Shown one piece after another: positions 1 to 12,879 of a stretch of 64,000 bases of DNA. The DNA is from Cenococcum geophilum 1.58 (Eukaryota; Ascomycota; Dothideomycetes; Gloniales; Gloniaceae). Under the pieces are notes generated by a model that saw only the letters and a list, made by a program, of their open reading frames with translations, was not told the DNA's origin and ran no database searches. Location of the stretch: the NCBI GenBank assembly GCA_001692895.1, contig KV748176.1, positions 3,038,001-3,102,000 on the forward strand. Reading direction: 5' to 3'. Both the position numbers and the translations under genes were made by a program. Each line of letters starts with the position of its first letter. Position 1 is the first letter of the stretch.

Positions 1-2480
1 TTCTAGTGCCTTAACTATTGCTAGGAGCTCCTTGTTGTATATTTTATAGTTGCATTTAGGGGCTAAGTGCTTAGCAGAGAAGAATGCAACTGGCTTAAGC
101 TTGTTGTTTTTATTAGCTTAGTAGAGCACTCTACCTAAAGCCTAGTTTAAGGCGTCTATTTCTATTATAGTCTTTTTTATATAGTTATAATATGCTAAGA
201 CCGGTGCTGTGGTAAACGCTATTTTTAGGGTCTGGAACGCTTCTACTTAATCGGGGCCCTATAACCAGCTAGTGCTCTTCTTTAGTAGCCTAGTTATAGG
301 CTTAACTATTTTAGAATAGCTTTAGATAAATTGTTAGTAGAAGTTCGCGAAGCTAAGAAACTGCTATAGTTTCTTTACTAACGTTAGGTCCTTCCATTCC
401 TGCAAGGCCTGCACCTTCTTAGGGTTTATAGTTATGCCGTTAGTTAAGATAATTAGGCTAAGGTATTTTGTTTTAGTAGTATAAAACTTAGACTTATTAA
501 TGTTAATCTGGAGTCCGGCATTACTAAGTCTTTAGATAATTTTATTTACATATTTTGTGTACTTAGCACGTGTTTTAGAGAAGATAAGGATATTATTAAG
601 GTACGTAGTGCAATAGTTGTTAAGGGCGTTGTGTAAGACATAGTTGATATAGTTCTAGAATATAGCGGGCGTGTTATAGAGACTAAATAGTATAACTAAT
701 ATCTTATAGAGTCCAAATCGGGTAATAAATACTGTAAGCTATTTATAGCCTTCCGTAATCCGGATCCGGTTAAACGTAGCGATTATATTAAGCTTAGTAA
801 AGTACTTAGCACCATAAAGTGCGTTAAGTGTCTCGCGGACTAGTGGCAATAGGTATCAATTTTTAATAGTAACTGTGTTTAGGCCTTAGTAGTTATAGTA
901 GATTTATATACCGCCACCAGGTTTCGTAGTAAGGAGGAGTGGTACGGTAGCTAGTAAGGTTAACTCGCGGATAAAACCCTTATCCAGCATTTCGTTAATC
1001 CACCTCTTTATATACGTAAGTTTAGCGGGTAAAAGTGGTCTATTTTTATAGTACGGGGCTTACTTTCCGGGTATAATCTTAATTTTATGGTCCCATAGTT
1101 AGTAAGGGGGTAGCTTATCCGCGTTCTTAGGGAGAAAGTATTTAATATATTCGCGGAACTCTTTTAGTAAGCATTATAAAATATCTTTACGGGTTAATTC
1201 TGGCTTGCCTTTTAGGAACTTCTTAATATTAGTATTAACTATCTTTCGGCGTAGGAGCTCGGACTTAGTTTTAAGGTTTATTTTAAGGAAGTTATAAAAA
1301 TAAAGGGGTAGCGCTTTACGGGCTTTCTCTATTATATAGTCGCCTTCTACTAGCTAGCGAAAAGACCTTTCTAATAGGTTTGGTACTTCTATTAGGCCTA
1401 TAGGCAGCTCCTTAAGTAGCCGTTAGTGTTCTTATTTAACTAATTCTACTAGCTCCGCTATATAGATCCTTATTACCTTTACGCCTTTTTATTTATAGAA
1501 CTAGGTGAAATTAACGGCATAAGTATATTTAATATCGTCTAGGTTAGGGCGTGTCTAGTTCCCCAGTGCTATAGTTAGGCTAGTACAACTCAGTTAGCCT
1601 AGGGGGACGGAAATGAGGCGGCGGCCCTATACGGTACGCGCGGGAGATAAATATAAGGTTGGGCGTTACGGGGGGGAGGTCTTAATTGCTCTGGTTTCGG
1701 CCTTAGCTATAACGGCCTTAGCTGTTATATATATGGTTATATATACATATAGCAAATATCTTAAAGTTAGGTGTTTTATTACCTAACCTAGGTTAAGCGG
1801 GTGTATGCGAGAGACTTATAGTTCTAGTAGTGTTATAGTACAGGCAGGAGACAGTGGATTGCGGTAGAACTTGGTAGATAGTTACAGTGGAACTTAGTGG
1901 ATAGTTGCGGTGGAACTTAGTAAACAGTTACGGTGGGACTTAGTAGAAAGTTATTTTCTTAGGGATGGGGCGGTGGTCCAGTCTTCTAGAATCTCCGCTT
2001 CGTTTACTGCGTATATTAGTTTACTAGTATTAGGCACTTCTTTTATTATTGGCTGTTGGTATCTAAGCGTTAGCTATATAATGCGTCCGCTTAATACTAC
2101 TCAGTTATAGTTAGGGATGTGCTATAGGAGATAGTTATAGGTATAGTAATTGGAGTTAAACTTAAGCTCTAGGACGGGGAAGTCTATTCTTAGGTTGTGC
2201 TTTTTAAGCTAGGGCATTCCAAGAATTACTGGTATTAAGGGTAATAACTTCGTAATATAGAAAAGTATAAATTCTATATAGTGGCCAATTGTTATTTTTG
2301 CTGTAAAGTAATGGGTAATAAAGCTAGATGGGAGTCCGTTAGTAAGGCAGAGTGTTTTTAGGGCTAGGAGTCTTTTTATTATAATATTATGCTTTTTTAT
2401 AAGTAAGTCTTTGTCTGCAAACGCTAGTGCTATACTACTACTATTAATAAGGCTAACTGTTTTAATAAAAACTTCTAGGA
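1..2480 (-). pseudogene. pol: pol (protease-RT-RNase H) of Gy1 copy B, truncated by window
   Basis: Protease: an 'LINSSS' motif replacing the usual D-S/T-G (about 2423-2457) and ILGMPWLK (about 2211-2240). RT: KPGGG near 905-925, a 'Y-L-N-N' box at 592-603 where Y-L/V-D-D is expected, and downstream IFSK. RNase H: LLAIVKAL-like residues at 1-50. In this family the protease matures the polyprotein and the RT/RNase H makes the cDNA. Both the protease active-site Asp and the RT aspartates are replaced by Asn, as G-to-A RIP changes would do, so no enzyme activity is expected. Integrase would lie to the left of the window. Domain edges are approximate. Confidence 0.8.
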
Positions 2481-2599
2481 GTAGGTTGCGTAGTAAGAAG
2501 AGGTAGGTCTAAATAAGAATAGCATTTCTATTATTATTTGCTATTCTAAGGTTAAGTAGTAGCTGGTTTAGAATAAGGTTTAACTGATCTAGTAGTATA

Positions 2600-4205
2600 G
2601 ATCTAATCCTTTTATCCTCCTCCCTGTATAGTTCTAACCCTTAAAGGTGACTTAGTCTAAGGGTTGGCCTTTTAATAACTGGATTGTAGGGCTCGGCTAG
2701 TAGCTATGGTCTTAGTTAGTATATCCTAACGTGTTGGTCTCTAATGGTGTATATATACTAGGGGGTACTTTACCAAGAATATAGCCGGTCTTACGGTTAG
2801 TACTAGCACGGAGTATTTATCCGTAGTTTACGTACGGGACTATCGGCTAGGGCTATATTGGGGAAGAAAATTGTAGGGGTAGGTCTCTATATCCGGACCT
2901 ATATCCCCGTCTACGGTTACCGCCTTAGTTACTATTTCCTCTATTAAAGAATCCGCCGCGGCTAGAAAGGGGTTGGCGCCGTGGCATTAAAAGGGGATTT
3001 AGGTTCTTACTAGGGTTATAAGCATCTTTTTAGTGGCTAGGTTAACCATATGCTATATAGAGTCTGTTATCTATATAATATCTTTAGATATTATCGGGGA
3101 GGCTACCGCTACCGCTACCGAATTTAGCGGCGTTAAGGTCTATTGGATCATTCTGTGGTGATATAGGTTAATAGCCGCCAGCGGTGCTTAATTTAGTAGT
3201 ATTTAGCTTGGTATAATAAGCGTGGTTCTATAAGTTATAAGCGAATATATCCATCTACTCACTCTATCCTACGTAGTTAGCATCGCTGATTTTGCGGTTA
3301 AGGGTAAGGGCTAGGTCCTTTATCTTTAAGGAAATATTCTTCTTAAGTAAATCCACTTTTTATTCCTTAGTCTTATTTGCTTTAATTATTAATTTATTAA
3401 GCTCTGCCTTTTAGGACCAGTAGTTATACTCGCCCTGGTTTAGGGTATTTAACTTATTTTTAGCTGCTTGGGTTATATCTATGGTCTTATAGTGCTTCCT
3501 CATATACACGAGCATAGACTTTTGGTTGGAGAAGATCCATTTACTTAGGTTGCTTGGGTGTATGCGTAGCGTATTAAGGCTATGCTTAATATAGTTATAA
3601 GCCTTATCTATTAGCATATCTGATATATAGAGGACTTCGTCTATTAGGGTTTTAAAGCACTTTGCGTCCCTTTAGAAAACGCCTTAGATCTTTATTTCCT
3701 ATATTTTAAATTTTTCTTGCTTTTTAGTTAGTGATCCCTTACTATTAAACGGGGTTGGATCTTTTACTTTACGCTTTTTCCTATAGGGCTTAATAAGAGA
3801 ATAGGAGCTAGCAGCTATATTCTTATCGGCGATGGTCTAGGTAAGTGTGGTAATCTAAAAGCTTAGGTTTTGTATAGTTATAGTGTATATTAAGGCTTGC
3901 TGTTCATATTATTATAGACGTAGTTTAAGCGTCATAAGGGAGTTAATCCTGTGCTAGGCTTCTTTAAGTTGGGACTTTGCGGTTTAACCTTTGTCGTAGA
4001 CGGCTTAGAGGCCGCTCTTAATGCTAGTTAAGAAGGTTATACATATAGAGAGGTGCTAGAAGGTTCCTGCTACGTTAAGGTCCTTAGGGTACTCCGGACC
4101 ACTTCTAATTACCTAGGCGATATAGTTATAGGAGGTATTAAAGAGGCAGGCGAGTGCTTCGCGTGTGTTCGCCGACGGGGTATTATCTATATTATAGTCG
4201 CCCAT
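2600..4205 (-). pseudogene. gag: gag of Gy1 copy B (RIP-damaged)
   Basis: The start codon is CAT at 4203-4205 on the plus strand, 200 bp inside the 5' LTR, giving a protein beginning MGDYNIDNTPSAN. The frame can be followed for about 500 codons with stops almost only at TAA/TAG that fit former CAA/CAG. An undamaged stretch of 68 codons remains at 3411-3617. No canonical CCHC knuckle was recognised; the C-terminal part is rich in R, G and S (about 2900-3000). Gag forms the virus-like particle in this class of element. The Gy1 copy at 22200-23671 has a homologous gag, which confirms that this frame is the real one. The C-terminal boundary is approximate. Confidence 0.75.
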
Positions 4206-4404
4206 TCCGAAGGGTCTGGGTAGAGTAATTAAAATCTGTAAGGCTGGCTGTAATACTAAGATTATTTAGGATTGTACTAAGATTATCTAGGACTATAGTA
4301 TGGTGTTGTTAGTCGCGCTAGGTTGCAATTATACTAGGAAAACGGAGATAGTGGACTAGGAAGAGCAGAGATCGTAATAGGGCGCAATTAGAGATACCAT
4401 AAAC

Positions 4405-4590
4405 TGTTATAGTGCTGCAATAAAGTAGACTAAATAACTACGTTGTGGTATGAAGAGGAGAAGAAGGTGAAAAGGGGTATTGTATACGAATAGTAGGGCC
4501 AGCCGCTGAGGCGCTAGTGGTGGGCTAGCTAACGGTAGGAAACAGTACAAGACAGTATGGAACAGTATGTGGTAAGTCAGTGCCGTGACA
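4405..4590 (-). repeat. 5' LTR of Gy1 copy B
   Basis: A 186-bp terminal repeat beginning TGTTATAGTGC and ending GTGCCGTGACA on the plus strand, so it has near inverted ends. It matches the 187-bp LTRs at 17110-17296, 23837-24023 and 61190-61376. This copy is the least RIP-altered of the four at its ends, keeping the TG start and CA end. Confidence 0.9.
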
Positions 4591-7500
4591 GTAAGGAAAA
4601 CTAGAGAGAACTTTAAAAGGGTTAAAGTTAGGAACCTTAAATAATAGGAAAGACTTCTAGGGCTAACCTAATACCCGTCCGGCACCTTTATAGAAATACT
4701 CTAAAAAGTTAAGAGAAAACTCTAAAGGAAGATCTTATTAGAAAAAAAATAGGGTAATAACCGCACTAATAATCTAAAAAAAGAAAAGCCCTAGTTATAG
4801 ACCTTTCCTAGTTATAACTAGGGTAAGATATAGAAGGAGAGACTCTCTATATTACTATTAAGCTAAAAATAATACTTCTTATAGGTAAGGTGTGTTAATT
4901 CTAAGTACTATATAATAGTGACGCCGAAATTAATCTTATACAATATAATTTAGTAAAAGAGTATAAACTTATCCTATTATAAAGGTAGTAGAAACCTATT
5001 ATAGGCTTTCTAGATAAGTATTAGATTAAACTATATAATGCCTATAAGCTTATAGTATTAGTAGCTAATATATATAACCGCACTAAGGTGGTTAGCCTAT
5101 AACCCTTTTAGGTGGCTAACTTTATAGGTTATAACCTTATCCTTAGATACCCTTAGCTTATAGAAGTAGATTTTAAAATACGCTTTAAGACTAGAGCCTT
5201 TAAATAGTGGAATAATAAAGATTTAAAAGGGTGTATATTACTAAGAAGCCTAAAGGATATCCTGGAGAATATAGCCCTAAGTAAAATAGTATACACTCTA
5301 TACCTAAAGGAGTATTAGATTTAACCCCTATTTAATAGTAAAATGGGTATAAAGCCTAGTATAGGTAATAACCCCTTTATAATAGAGACCCTATAAAGAA
5401 CTACTAGATAGGTTATAGAGATATTATAAGGAGGCGGCGATCTTAAGGATCTTATAAGATACTTTAACCGTTATAGGTCACTCTGGCTTAAGTAATATAT
5501 AGAGAGTATACTACGGCATCTTAAGCGCTATATTAAAGATTTTTCTACCCTCTACTGGCTACTGTATAAAATAGTGTAATATATAGTGGCAACTATATAT
5601 AAGTAACTACTATAGCGTATAATACTGCCTATAAGTATCCTAAGGGAGCTCTAGGACCTACCTAACAATAATATAGAGGATAAACGCGACCCTAATTTAT
5701 TAAATATTTTAGTAGGCCTAAAGGACTTACTAAGGGTATTTTTGGGTAGGAGAGCTAAAGTTCTACCGTAGAACTTAGAGTACAATTATATAATTAATTT
5801 AGAAAAAGGTAAATAACTACTAAACCTTCCTATCTATAACCTCTTACGTAAAGAGCTTAAGATTTTATAGGAGTACCTTAATAGGTTACTAGAAAAGGGG
5901 TAAATCTAGCCTAGTAAGTTACTGGTAGGCGTATTAATTCTCTTTATCTTAAAATTAGATAGAACTATAAGGTTATATATAAACTATTATAGTTTTAATA
6001 AGATTGTAGTTAAGAACCGTTACCTACTACTACTAGTTAGTAAAATGCTAAATTAACTATTTAGGGTAAAGATCTTTATAAAGCTAAATCTATAAGACGC
6101 CTATTATAGGCTTTGTATTAAAGAAGGGGATAAGTAGAAGACCGCCTTTAAGACCTAATACGGCCACTTTAAGTATCTAGTAATGCCTTTTGGGCTAGCT
6201 AATGCGCCTATAATATTCTAATTATATATTTATAGAGCCTTAAGGGGACTAGTTAACTATATATATATTATCTATTTAGATAATATCTTAATTACTTAAA
6301 AGATAAGGATTAATACGAGTAATATATCCGCGAAGTGCTGGAACGTTTAGATAATTAGGGCCTCTATACTAAGGTGTTAAAGTATATCTTTAATACTAAG
6401 TAGGTTAAGTTCCTGGGTTATATTATAACACCTATAGGTGTAGTTATAGACCTAGTACGGGTGTAAATAATTTAGGAGTGGCCGGAGCTAGAGAGCTATT
6501 AGGATGTTTAAGTGTTTCTAGGCTTTACTAATTTCTATAGGCGCTTTATTTATAACTACTTAGATATTACTTAATACCTATTTAACTATATTATAGAAGC
6601 TTTTTAAGACTTAACCTAAGGAGTAAAAAGCTTAAAGGCGGTAAGGAAAAAAACTAAAAAGGGACTAACTAAATGGTATAAGCTATAGTTATAGCCTAGA
6701 AAGGTTTAAAAGGCCTTTTAAAAACTTTCTATAAAGTTTATAGAAGCTTTATTACTACGGTATTTCGACCTAGATTAGCTATTAATAATAATTATTAATG
6801 TATTAAATTTTGCCTTTATTAGTATCCTACTATAACCTAATAGGTATTTAGATGCTACCTAGCTTCATTAGAGATTAGTAGCATTTTATAATAGAAAATT
6901 CTAGGGACCTAAAGTTAGGTATTATACCTATGATAAGGAACTGCTAGCTATAATTAACTGCTTTAAATAATAGTAATACTACCTTAAGCACGTAAGCTAT
7001 ACCACTTATATACTCTTAAATTACTATAATCTACGCTACTTTATAACTATAAAGGAGCTTATACCTTAATAAGCTAGATAGGTAGAGGAGCTTATATAAT
7101 TTAATTTTAAGATTAAATATAAGCTAGGGGAAAATAACCCTATTAATAGACTGTTATGACGGCTAGACTATACTAAAGGCTTTAAAATAGGAGAAGGAAA
7201 ACAGATAATAGATATCTTACTCCCTATATTATAGAATAAGCTCTAGGTATAAGATGCTTAAGCACCTATAGCTCTATATATTAAGTCTTAGGTGGTATAA
7301 GCCCTATTGGTTTTTATTAATATTCTGGTTAGTACCCGGTCTATTACTAATAAGAGTCCAAATATACTTAGATAGGATATCCCTAATATATTCTTAGAAC
7401 CTAGTAATATAATATCCCTAATTACTAAGCTATCCCCTTAAACTAATAGCGAGGCTATAGAGTAATTAGAACTTAGAGCCTTATAATAACTAAAGGACTT

Positions 7501-9480
7501 TAACCTTATAGCGGCCTTCCTAATATACGTGTATTAAAGAGTTATAAGATCTATAGTACTATCTAGTCTTATACTTAGAGCAGTATAAAATAAAATAGCT
7601 TTTACCTAGGAACTATCTAAAAGGTTAACGGATCTTATCCGTAAGGTGTAATGGAGGGACACTTCCTATACTATTTTTAATGTAAAAGTAGACTGGAAAT
7701 ATAATAAAAAGAAAGCTGCTAGGCGCTACTATTAGGAACTAAACCTAATAGGCCTACTATATAAAGGTGGTAAGGTTTGGGTGCTATAAGAAGCAAATCT
7801 ACGATAGAAGATTCTTATAAAGAATTATAATAATCCTTTAAGCGGCTACTATAGTTAAATAAAGACAGTGGAATTACTTTAGCGTAAATACTATTAGCTA
7901 AGGCTTAATTAGGAAGTAAAGGAGTATATTAGCTATTATAAGAAGTATTAAGTATATAAGATCCGTAAGTACAAGCTATAGGGTCTACTTAAATTAGTTC
8001 CCCCCACTAGCAAGCTATAGCAATATTACGCTATAGACTTTATTATAGATCTCCCGCTATTTAAAGATGGCTAAGGATAAATATATAATTCGGTCCTTAT
8101 ACTTATTAATAAGTTTTTAAAGTACGTTTAATACCTTCCTATTAATAAGACGATTAATATATAAGCGCTAGCTAACCTAATTAAGGAGAAATGCTTTCTT
8201 AAAGTAGATTAGCCGCACTCTATTATTATAGATAGAGGTAGCGTCTTTATAAGCTAGTACTGGTCGGATTTATACTTCTATTTAAAGATAGACTACTATT
8301 ATAGTATAGCTTTTTATTTATAAACGGACGGGTAAATAGAACGCTAGAACTAGAAATTGGAGTCTTACCTATAGATGTATTTAAACTATTAGTAAGACAA
8401 CTAGTATAAGCTACTTCTGTATATGGAGTACGCTTATAATTTAAAGTAATATATATTATATAAGTATATACTAATCCGGATTGCCTATAGTATTTAACTA
8501 TTTAGGTTTAATAGTATACCTAATAATTACTGGCTAAGGCCGTATAATTAGTTATAGGATTCTACTAGGAAGTTTAAGGATATCTATTAAAGAGTATAAG
8601 GATACCTTTAGGAATAGGAGGAGTAATAGAAGTATGCGAAGTAGAGCCTATAAGATGCCTAAGAGTAGTAAAAACTTTGGTATAACCGTAAGCACTAAAA
8701 TAAATATTTTAGAGTAGGCGATAAGGTTCTATTATGTTTAACAAATATTAAGACCCGTTAACTATTAAAGAAGCTTAATATAAGATACCTAGGTCCCTTC
8801 TAAGTTAAAGGATAAATTAGTAAGCTAGCCTATTGTCTCTAGCTACCCCCATCTATAGCCTATATATATTTAGTGTTTTATATAAATCTACTAGAGCTAT
8901 AGCATAGACCGCCACCGGAAAAGAACTTCCGTTTAGGCCTAATTAAATACCCTAAGGTAGTAGGCGAGCGGTATAAGGTTAAAGCTATACTATACTATAA
9001 GTCTATTAAGAATAAGCTTTAATTTAAAGTTAAATAGCTAGGCTGGCCCGCTAAGAACTCTATATAGGAACTAGAGGATTACCTTAATTATTATAAAGAT
9101 ATTTTAAAAGAATATTGGGACCAAGGTCTACAATCTATAAGTTATAAAAAGCGCTCTAATACTATAGTGTTATTGCGACCTATAAAGAAAGCTCGCGAAA
9201 AGAGTAAATAAGTTAAATTGGATATAGAACGGATAGGCTTTGGAAACTATAGAGATAGGGCTACAGCCTAAGGCAGGACGGGTCCTCAGCCTTTTTATAT
9301 ATATAGTATAGAGTTAATAGGGCATTTTGCTAGAATTGTATCCCTATTTATTAATCTATATTAGGAATATAGTTTTTAGGGCTTTTAAGCCCTTTTTAAA
9401 AGCCTTATAAGGCCTTTTTAAGCACCTAATTAAGGTCCTTAATTGCTACTATATATAAGAATGAATTCTAAAAGTGTAAA
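4591..9480 (+). mobile_element. chromodomain Ty3/gypsy element J, 5' end missing
   Basis: A plus-strand pol stretch follows directly after Gy1 copy B, from an acidic protease through a chromodomain. No gag or 5' LTR is present on the right of copy B, which fits copy B having inserted inside J so that J's gag lies off-window to the left; this is inference, since the left flank is not visible. No 3' LTR partner is available. The tail at 9300-9480 holds short inverted repeats (GGGCTTTTAAGCCC, AAGGCCTTATAAGGCC-like) and a TATATATAAG box that could belong to a 3' LTR. The right edge is uncertain. Confidence 0.7.
4860..9130 (+). pseudogene. pol: pol polyprotein of element J (PR-RT-RH-INT-chromodomain)
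   Basis: Protease-like segment about 4880-5200. RT about 5800-6480, with KIFIKLN-Q-DAYYRL, MPFGLANAP and a YLDN box at 6273-6284 where YLDD is usual. RNase H about 6730-7150 (LLQPN, YDKELLAI). Integrase about 7600-8560. Chromodomain-like tail about 8950-9125 (LGWPAKNS, ending YKDILKEYW). The order PR-RT-RH-INT with a C-terminal chromodomain marks the chromovirus branch of Ty3/gypsy, whose chromodomain directs integration to heterochromatin. Dozens of in-frame TAA/TAG codons fit CAA/CAG after RIP. The DD-to-DN change in the RT box alone would abolish polymerisation. Confidence 0.85.
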
Positions 9481-10538
9481 CCACGAATGCCTAATCTAAA
9501 AAGCTATTACGCCTTATTATTAGGAGTAGGATTAGTATCTATTAGGCTACTAAGCAATGGCTAATAAGAATAGGATCTAGATCCCTTAGTAGGCGTATAA
9601 GTAGGTATAAAAACAGGGGTAGGATAATAAGGTATAGCTAGAGCAGAGACTCTTAAACGCTTAATACTAATATTAGGTCTAAACTAATACTAATAAAGCT
9701 CTTAGGGAGTAAGCTTATAGTTAATAAAGATACGCTTAAGCCTAGAATAAATAGAGATGTTAGCTAGCTAGTATCGTCTAGAACTACCAAGACCTTACTA
9801 CGGCAACTGTTAGTTACCTATCCGCTAGGTACCTAAAGGGTAACCTACCTAATACCGCATTATATTATACTCTTTTAAAACTTAACGCGTATACGCGAAC
9901 TCCTTCCTATAGTAGACGGCAACCTTCTTTTTATTACCCCTATCCCGTACCCTATCCTTAGTATATTAACCTTACTTTCGCATTAAGCGTTACTAGCTAG
10001 CTTACTAGGAATTATAGGCAGCGTAGATGGCCGTAGTATAGTCTTAAATTTGGCTAAGTCGTTTAGCATTTACGTTAGAATAAGAGAGAGCCCGGGTAAT
10101 ATAGTAGTTAAGGACATTAAAGGAACGTCGCTACTTAGGCCTAGGCTATTAAAGCTTAAAGTTAGTAATAGAAATCTATTAAAAATAGAAAAGCTTACTT
10201 TAATATAACTGCCGCTCTTAGTACGCATGTATTAATTATAAGGACTAAAGGTATTAAATCTAATATAGTACGTCTTATTACAAGCCTCCAAAATCCTATT
10301 ATTAGATTTCTGGTCTTTTAAAGACATATAGGCAAAATTATTTAGGTAGGACTAGTACTAGTTACGNGTTAGNNGAGGTTAGGGTTNTATATATAAANGT
10401 AGNGCTANNATACGCTNTAGAATNTACTTANAAGNGNAGTTAGTAGGAGAATAAAGAGGTATATTAAATTATTAATAGAAAAGAAGAAAATCCTAATAAT
10501 ATATTGAAGATATGTCTAAAATTGGACAAAGGTTAATA
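9481..10538. other. unclassified degenerate stretch
   Basis: About 1 kb with no recognisable family. A plus-strand frame through about 9500-10200 has stops that are nearly all TAA/TAG (possible former CAA/CAG). A minus-strand frame over about 9560-10120 is also fairly open, so the true coding strand cannot be decided by eye. It lies between the end of gypsy J and the start of broken gene P, and could be P's upstream flank, a second decayed gene, or J's tail. A cluster of single N bases lies at 10367-10438. Confidence 0.35.
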
Positions 10539-11379
10539 ATGGGAAAGTAAGGTGTTAAGGAAAAGGAGTAGCTTAATAAGCAAAGGTGTTCTTATACTTT
10601 ACCGTCTAATACCCTTTTAGTAAATAGCTGCAACCTTGCTAATATAACTCTGTTATAATAGCGTTATTTAAAAGGAAGGAAATATAAGCATATATTATCT
10701 AGCCATTACTTCCTTATAAAAAACTAAGTACGAGGCCAAGGGAAGGTAATTAAGACGTTAATTAAAAACGTATATAGGTTAAATTATACCTAAAATAATA
10801 CTATAGTATTAAAGAATAACGTTATGGACGTTCTTAGAAAGGCTTATAAACCTCTAGTTCTATATAATTCCTTAAAACCGTATTAGTTTATTTATAACTT
10901 AGCGCTAAGGTTTTCCTATAATAGAGAGGCTTTGCTTAATTGGATAATATTCCTAAAAAACTAAAAAGTATAGCAGCGAGAAGAATCTATAATTTTAATT
11001 ATATTTAGATAGTAGTAGGATTCTAATATTTTAATAATAATTAATAAGGAAATATATATATACCGCCATTATTAGCGTCTAATTAATAGGCGGCTAAATT
11101 ATAGCTAGTTAAAAATAATAGTTTATGCTTTTTACTAATAGCTAATAAGATTAAATCCTTAGTATTATTGTCTCTATTACGCTCTTAGGCCTAATAGTTA
11201 ATAGCAACTTATTTTCTACCCTTATTATATAAAATTCGCAATTAAAGAAGACTCTATAGCGTTTCGCTATATTAATATTAATATTTCCTCGCTCCTTAAA
11301 AGTAGATATAGCGCTAATATAATTTAAGGGAGCATTTCGTTAGATAATAAGACTAAGGATAACTATATAATTATCCTAC
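10539..11379 (+). pseudogene. broken gene P, 5' half (split by retrotransposon D)
   Basis: Starting at ATG 10539, one frame runs 280 codons to the edge of element D. The stops seen are almost all TAA/TAG consistent with RIP at CAA/CAG. The C-terminal part of this half contains FRYININI at about 11257-11280 and then GSISLDNKTKDN. It resumes after D at 25115 in the same phase. I do not recognise a named gene. The combined protein resembles, from memory, a family of hypothetical proteins scattered in ascomycete genomes. An H-x-D pair (here mutated to Y-x-N) followed by distal H and R residues would fit a 2-oxoglutarate oxygenase fold, but that is weak inference. The ATG could be internal. Confidence 0.6.
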
Positions 11380-11604
11380 TATTAGGTAAAACCTAAGTAG
11401 ATAGTTATATAGCCGCAAGGTACAGGCGACCCTGGGGCAACCTAGGGGTGACTTACCCGTAAGGCATGTGCTCTACACATACCTAGGGAAAACCCTTCCT
11501 ACCTCGCATATAGACTCCTCCTTTTCCCTTAAGGATTCGTCTCTGTCTATATAATATACCCATTATTCTATCATTGGACTCCTTATCTATATCCTTACCT
11601 TATA
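11380..11604 (+). repeat. 5' LTR of element D
   Basis: A 225-bp repeat starting TATTAGGTAAAACC (the 3' copy starts TGTTAGG, so the terminal TG is lost here) and ending TTATA (CTCACA in the 3' copy). Both end changes are RIP-type C-to-T or G-to-A. A C-rich pyrimidine block (CTCCTCCTTTTCCC) and TATATAATATAC lie in its second half; this region plausibly holds promoter and transcription start signals. Confidence 0.9.
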
Positions 11605-11656
11605 TTTAAATCCTTACCAATCCCCTTGGGAGGATAGCTGGTTTAATTTTTCTATA

Positions 11657-12700
11657 ATGCCTCTAAAAAAAAAACTAATGCCTACACCCGACGGTAATAT
11701 GCTAGCGATATAACCGCAGAACACCTTAAGATCTAGTGTAGACAAAACTACTAAAAGTACACTAGTAGCATCTAAGCCATTTTCTAAATCCTAAAATAAT
11801 CAGATATCTACGAACGCTAAAGACTAGTTTAACTTATATACCTAGGCTTAATAAGAGCTTAGTAAGGTTACTAGCGTTCTACCTAATACCGCTAATATAA
11901 AGGAGCTAGATAAGCTAGCTAAGAAAATAGCTAACTTATGGAGCATTATTAATTTAATAAAGTCCTCCTGTTGCCTCTTTAGCAAAGAGTATAAGTTATA
12001 TAGCGAACGCATACGCCAATTAAATCTTAACGCCCTAGTTAAGAAGTTACTACCTAATATTAGCGGTACTACTTAACAGCATTTTAACCGGTAGATTACC
12101 GCAGTTAAGAACTAATTTAAGGTTAATAACACTGACTATAACTATAAGCAACGCACGCGCTAGGCCATTAAAGGTCTTATAAAAGAGAAGACAATCGCCT
12201 AACTAGTTTATTGCCGGTTAGGCATTAAGGATAAGGGTCCTTTACTATAGGACAAATTTAAGACTATAGTCTAAGACCAGATTAGGAACCCTATAGTAAG
12301 ACGCTTTAATAACGCTATAGCGTACTATATAGCTATTATAAAGGAGAACTAGAGGTTTAACGTCTTCCTAGCCTATATGCGTAGCTTAGAGGACCTCTTT
12401 TTATATACCCCTTTTGTTAATCCTAAGTAATAGGTAAACTTTTAGTTCTTATATCTCCCAGCCTACCTATAAGCAGAGCTCTTCCGCCAGAACTTTGCCT
12501 AATAGGTAAGAACCGCTAAAGACCTCTTTAATGAAATCCGCTATATAAAGCAATTGCTTAATACTATAAAGCTCGTAGAAGATCGCGTAAGTAGTAGTGG
12601 CAAATTATTGCGTATAAAGCGCGGTCGTAGTATAGGCTTTATAGAGTTAGGCTTAGGGAACAGAACTTAAAAAGGGCGACACTTTTCTAAGTAAACTCCT
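11657..12700 (+). pseudogene. gag: gag of element D
   Basis: ATG at 11657, 53 bp after the 5' LTR, opens a frame beginning MPLKKKLMPTPDGN. The frame remains readable to about 12660, where a basic stretch (LRIKRGRS near 12607) and RIP-type stops appear. The leader between LTR and ATG is unusually short. It encodes the presumed capsid protein by position and by its continuity with protease downstream. I saw no clear CCHC knuckle. The end is approximate. Confidence 0.65.
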
Positions 12701-12879
12701 AGGGAGACTACCTAAAAGCTAAATAGCTTAGGGGACCCCCCGGACACTAGTGCTACGCAGGCAAATTAAAGGACCGCAGGTGGCCACTATAAGGAATACT
12801 AAAAGTAGGCTAATAAAGAGAAGTTAGCTTAGGCTTCGGAAAACCTAAAGCCCTAGTAGTGTATCTCTCTTAACTATAA

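Larger units (their letters stand above)
1..4590 (-). mobile_element. Ty3/gypsy retrotransposon Gy1 copy B, 3' part outside window
   Basis: Read on the minus strand, the order is 5' LTR (4405-4590), gag (about 2600-4205), protease (about 2160-2470), RT (about 300-1100) and the start of RNase H (1-240). Integrase and the 3' LTR lie to the left of the window. The same family occurs complete at 17110-24023 and partly at 61190-64000, all on the minus strand. Coding frames are followed easily but carry RIP-type stops and lost catalytic residues, so the copy is dead. The base run outside the 5' LTR is GTAAG (4591-4595), the expected right-hand TSD; its partner is not visible. The element appears to sit in the gypsy sequence that resumes at 4591. 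Confidence 0.85.

Noticed and set aside
1910-2110. 66-codon plus-strand open frame
   Set aside because: It lies antisense to the gag/protease region of Gy1 copy B and has no homologous open frame in copy A at the same position.
9300-9480. Short inverted repeats (GGGCTTTTAAGCCC etc.) suggesting a terminator or DNA transposon end
   Set aside because: No partner terminal repeat or target duplication was found; left as possible LTR sequence of element J.
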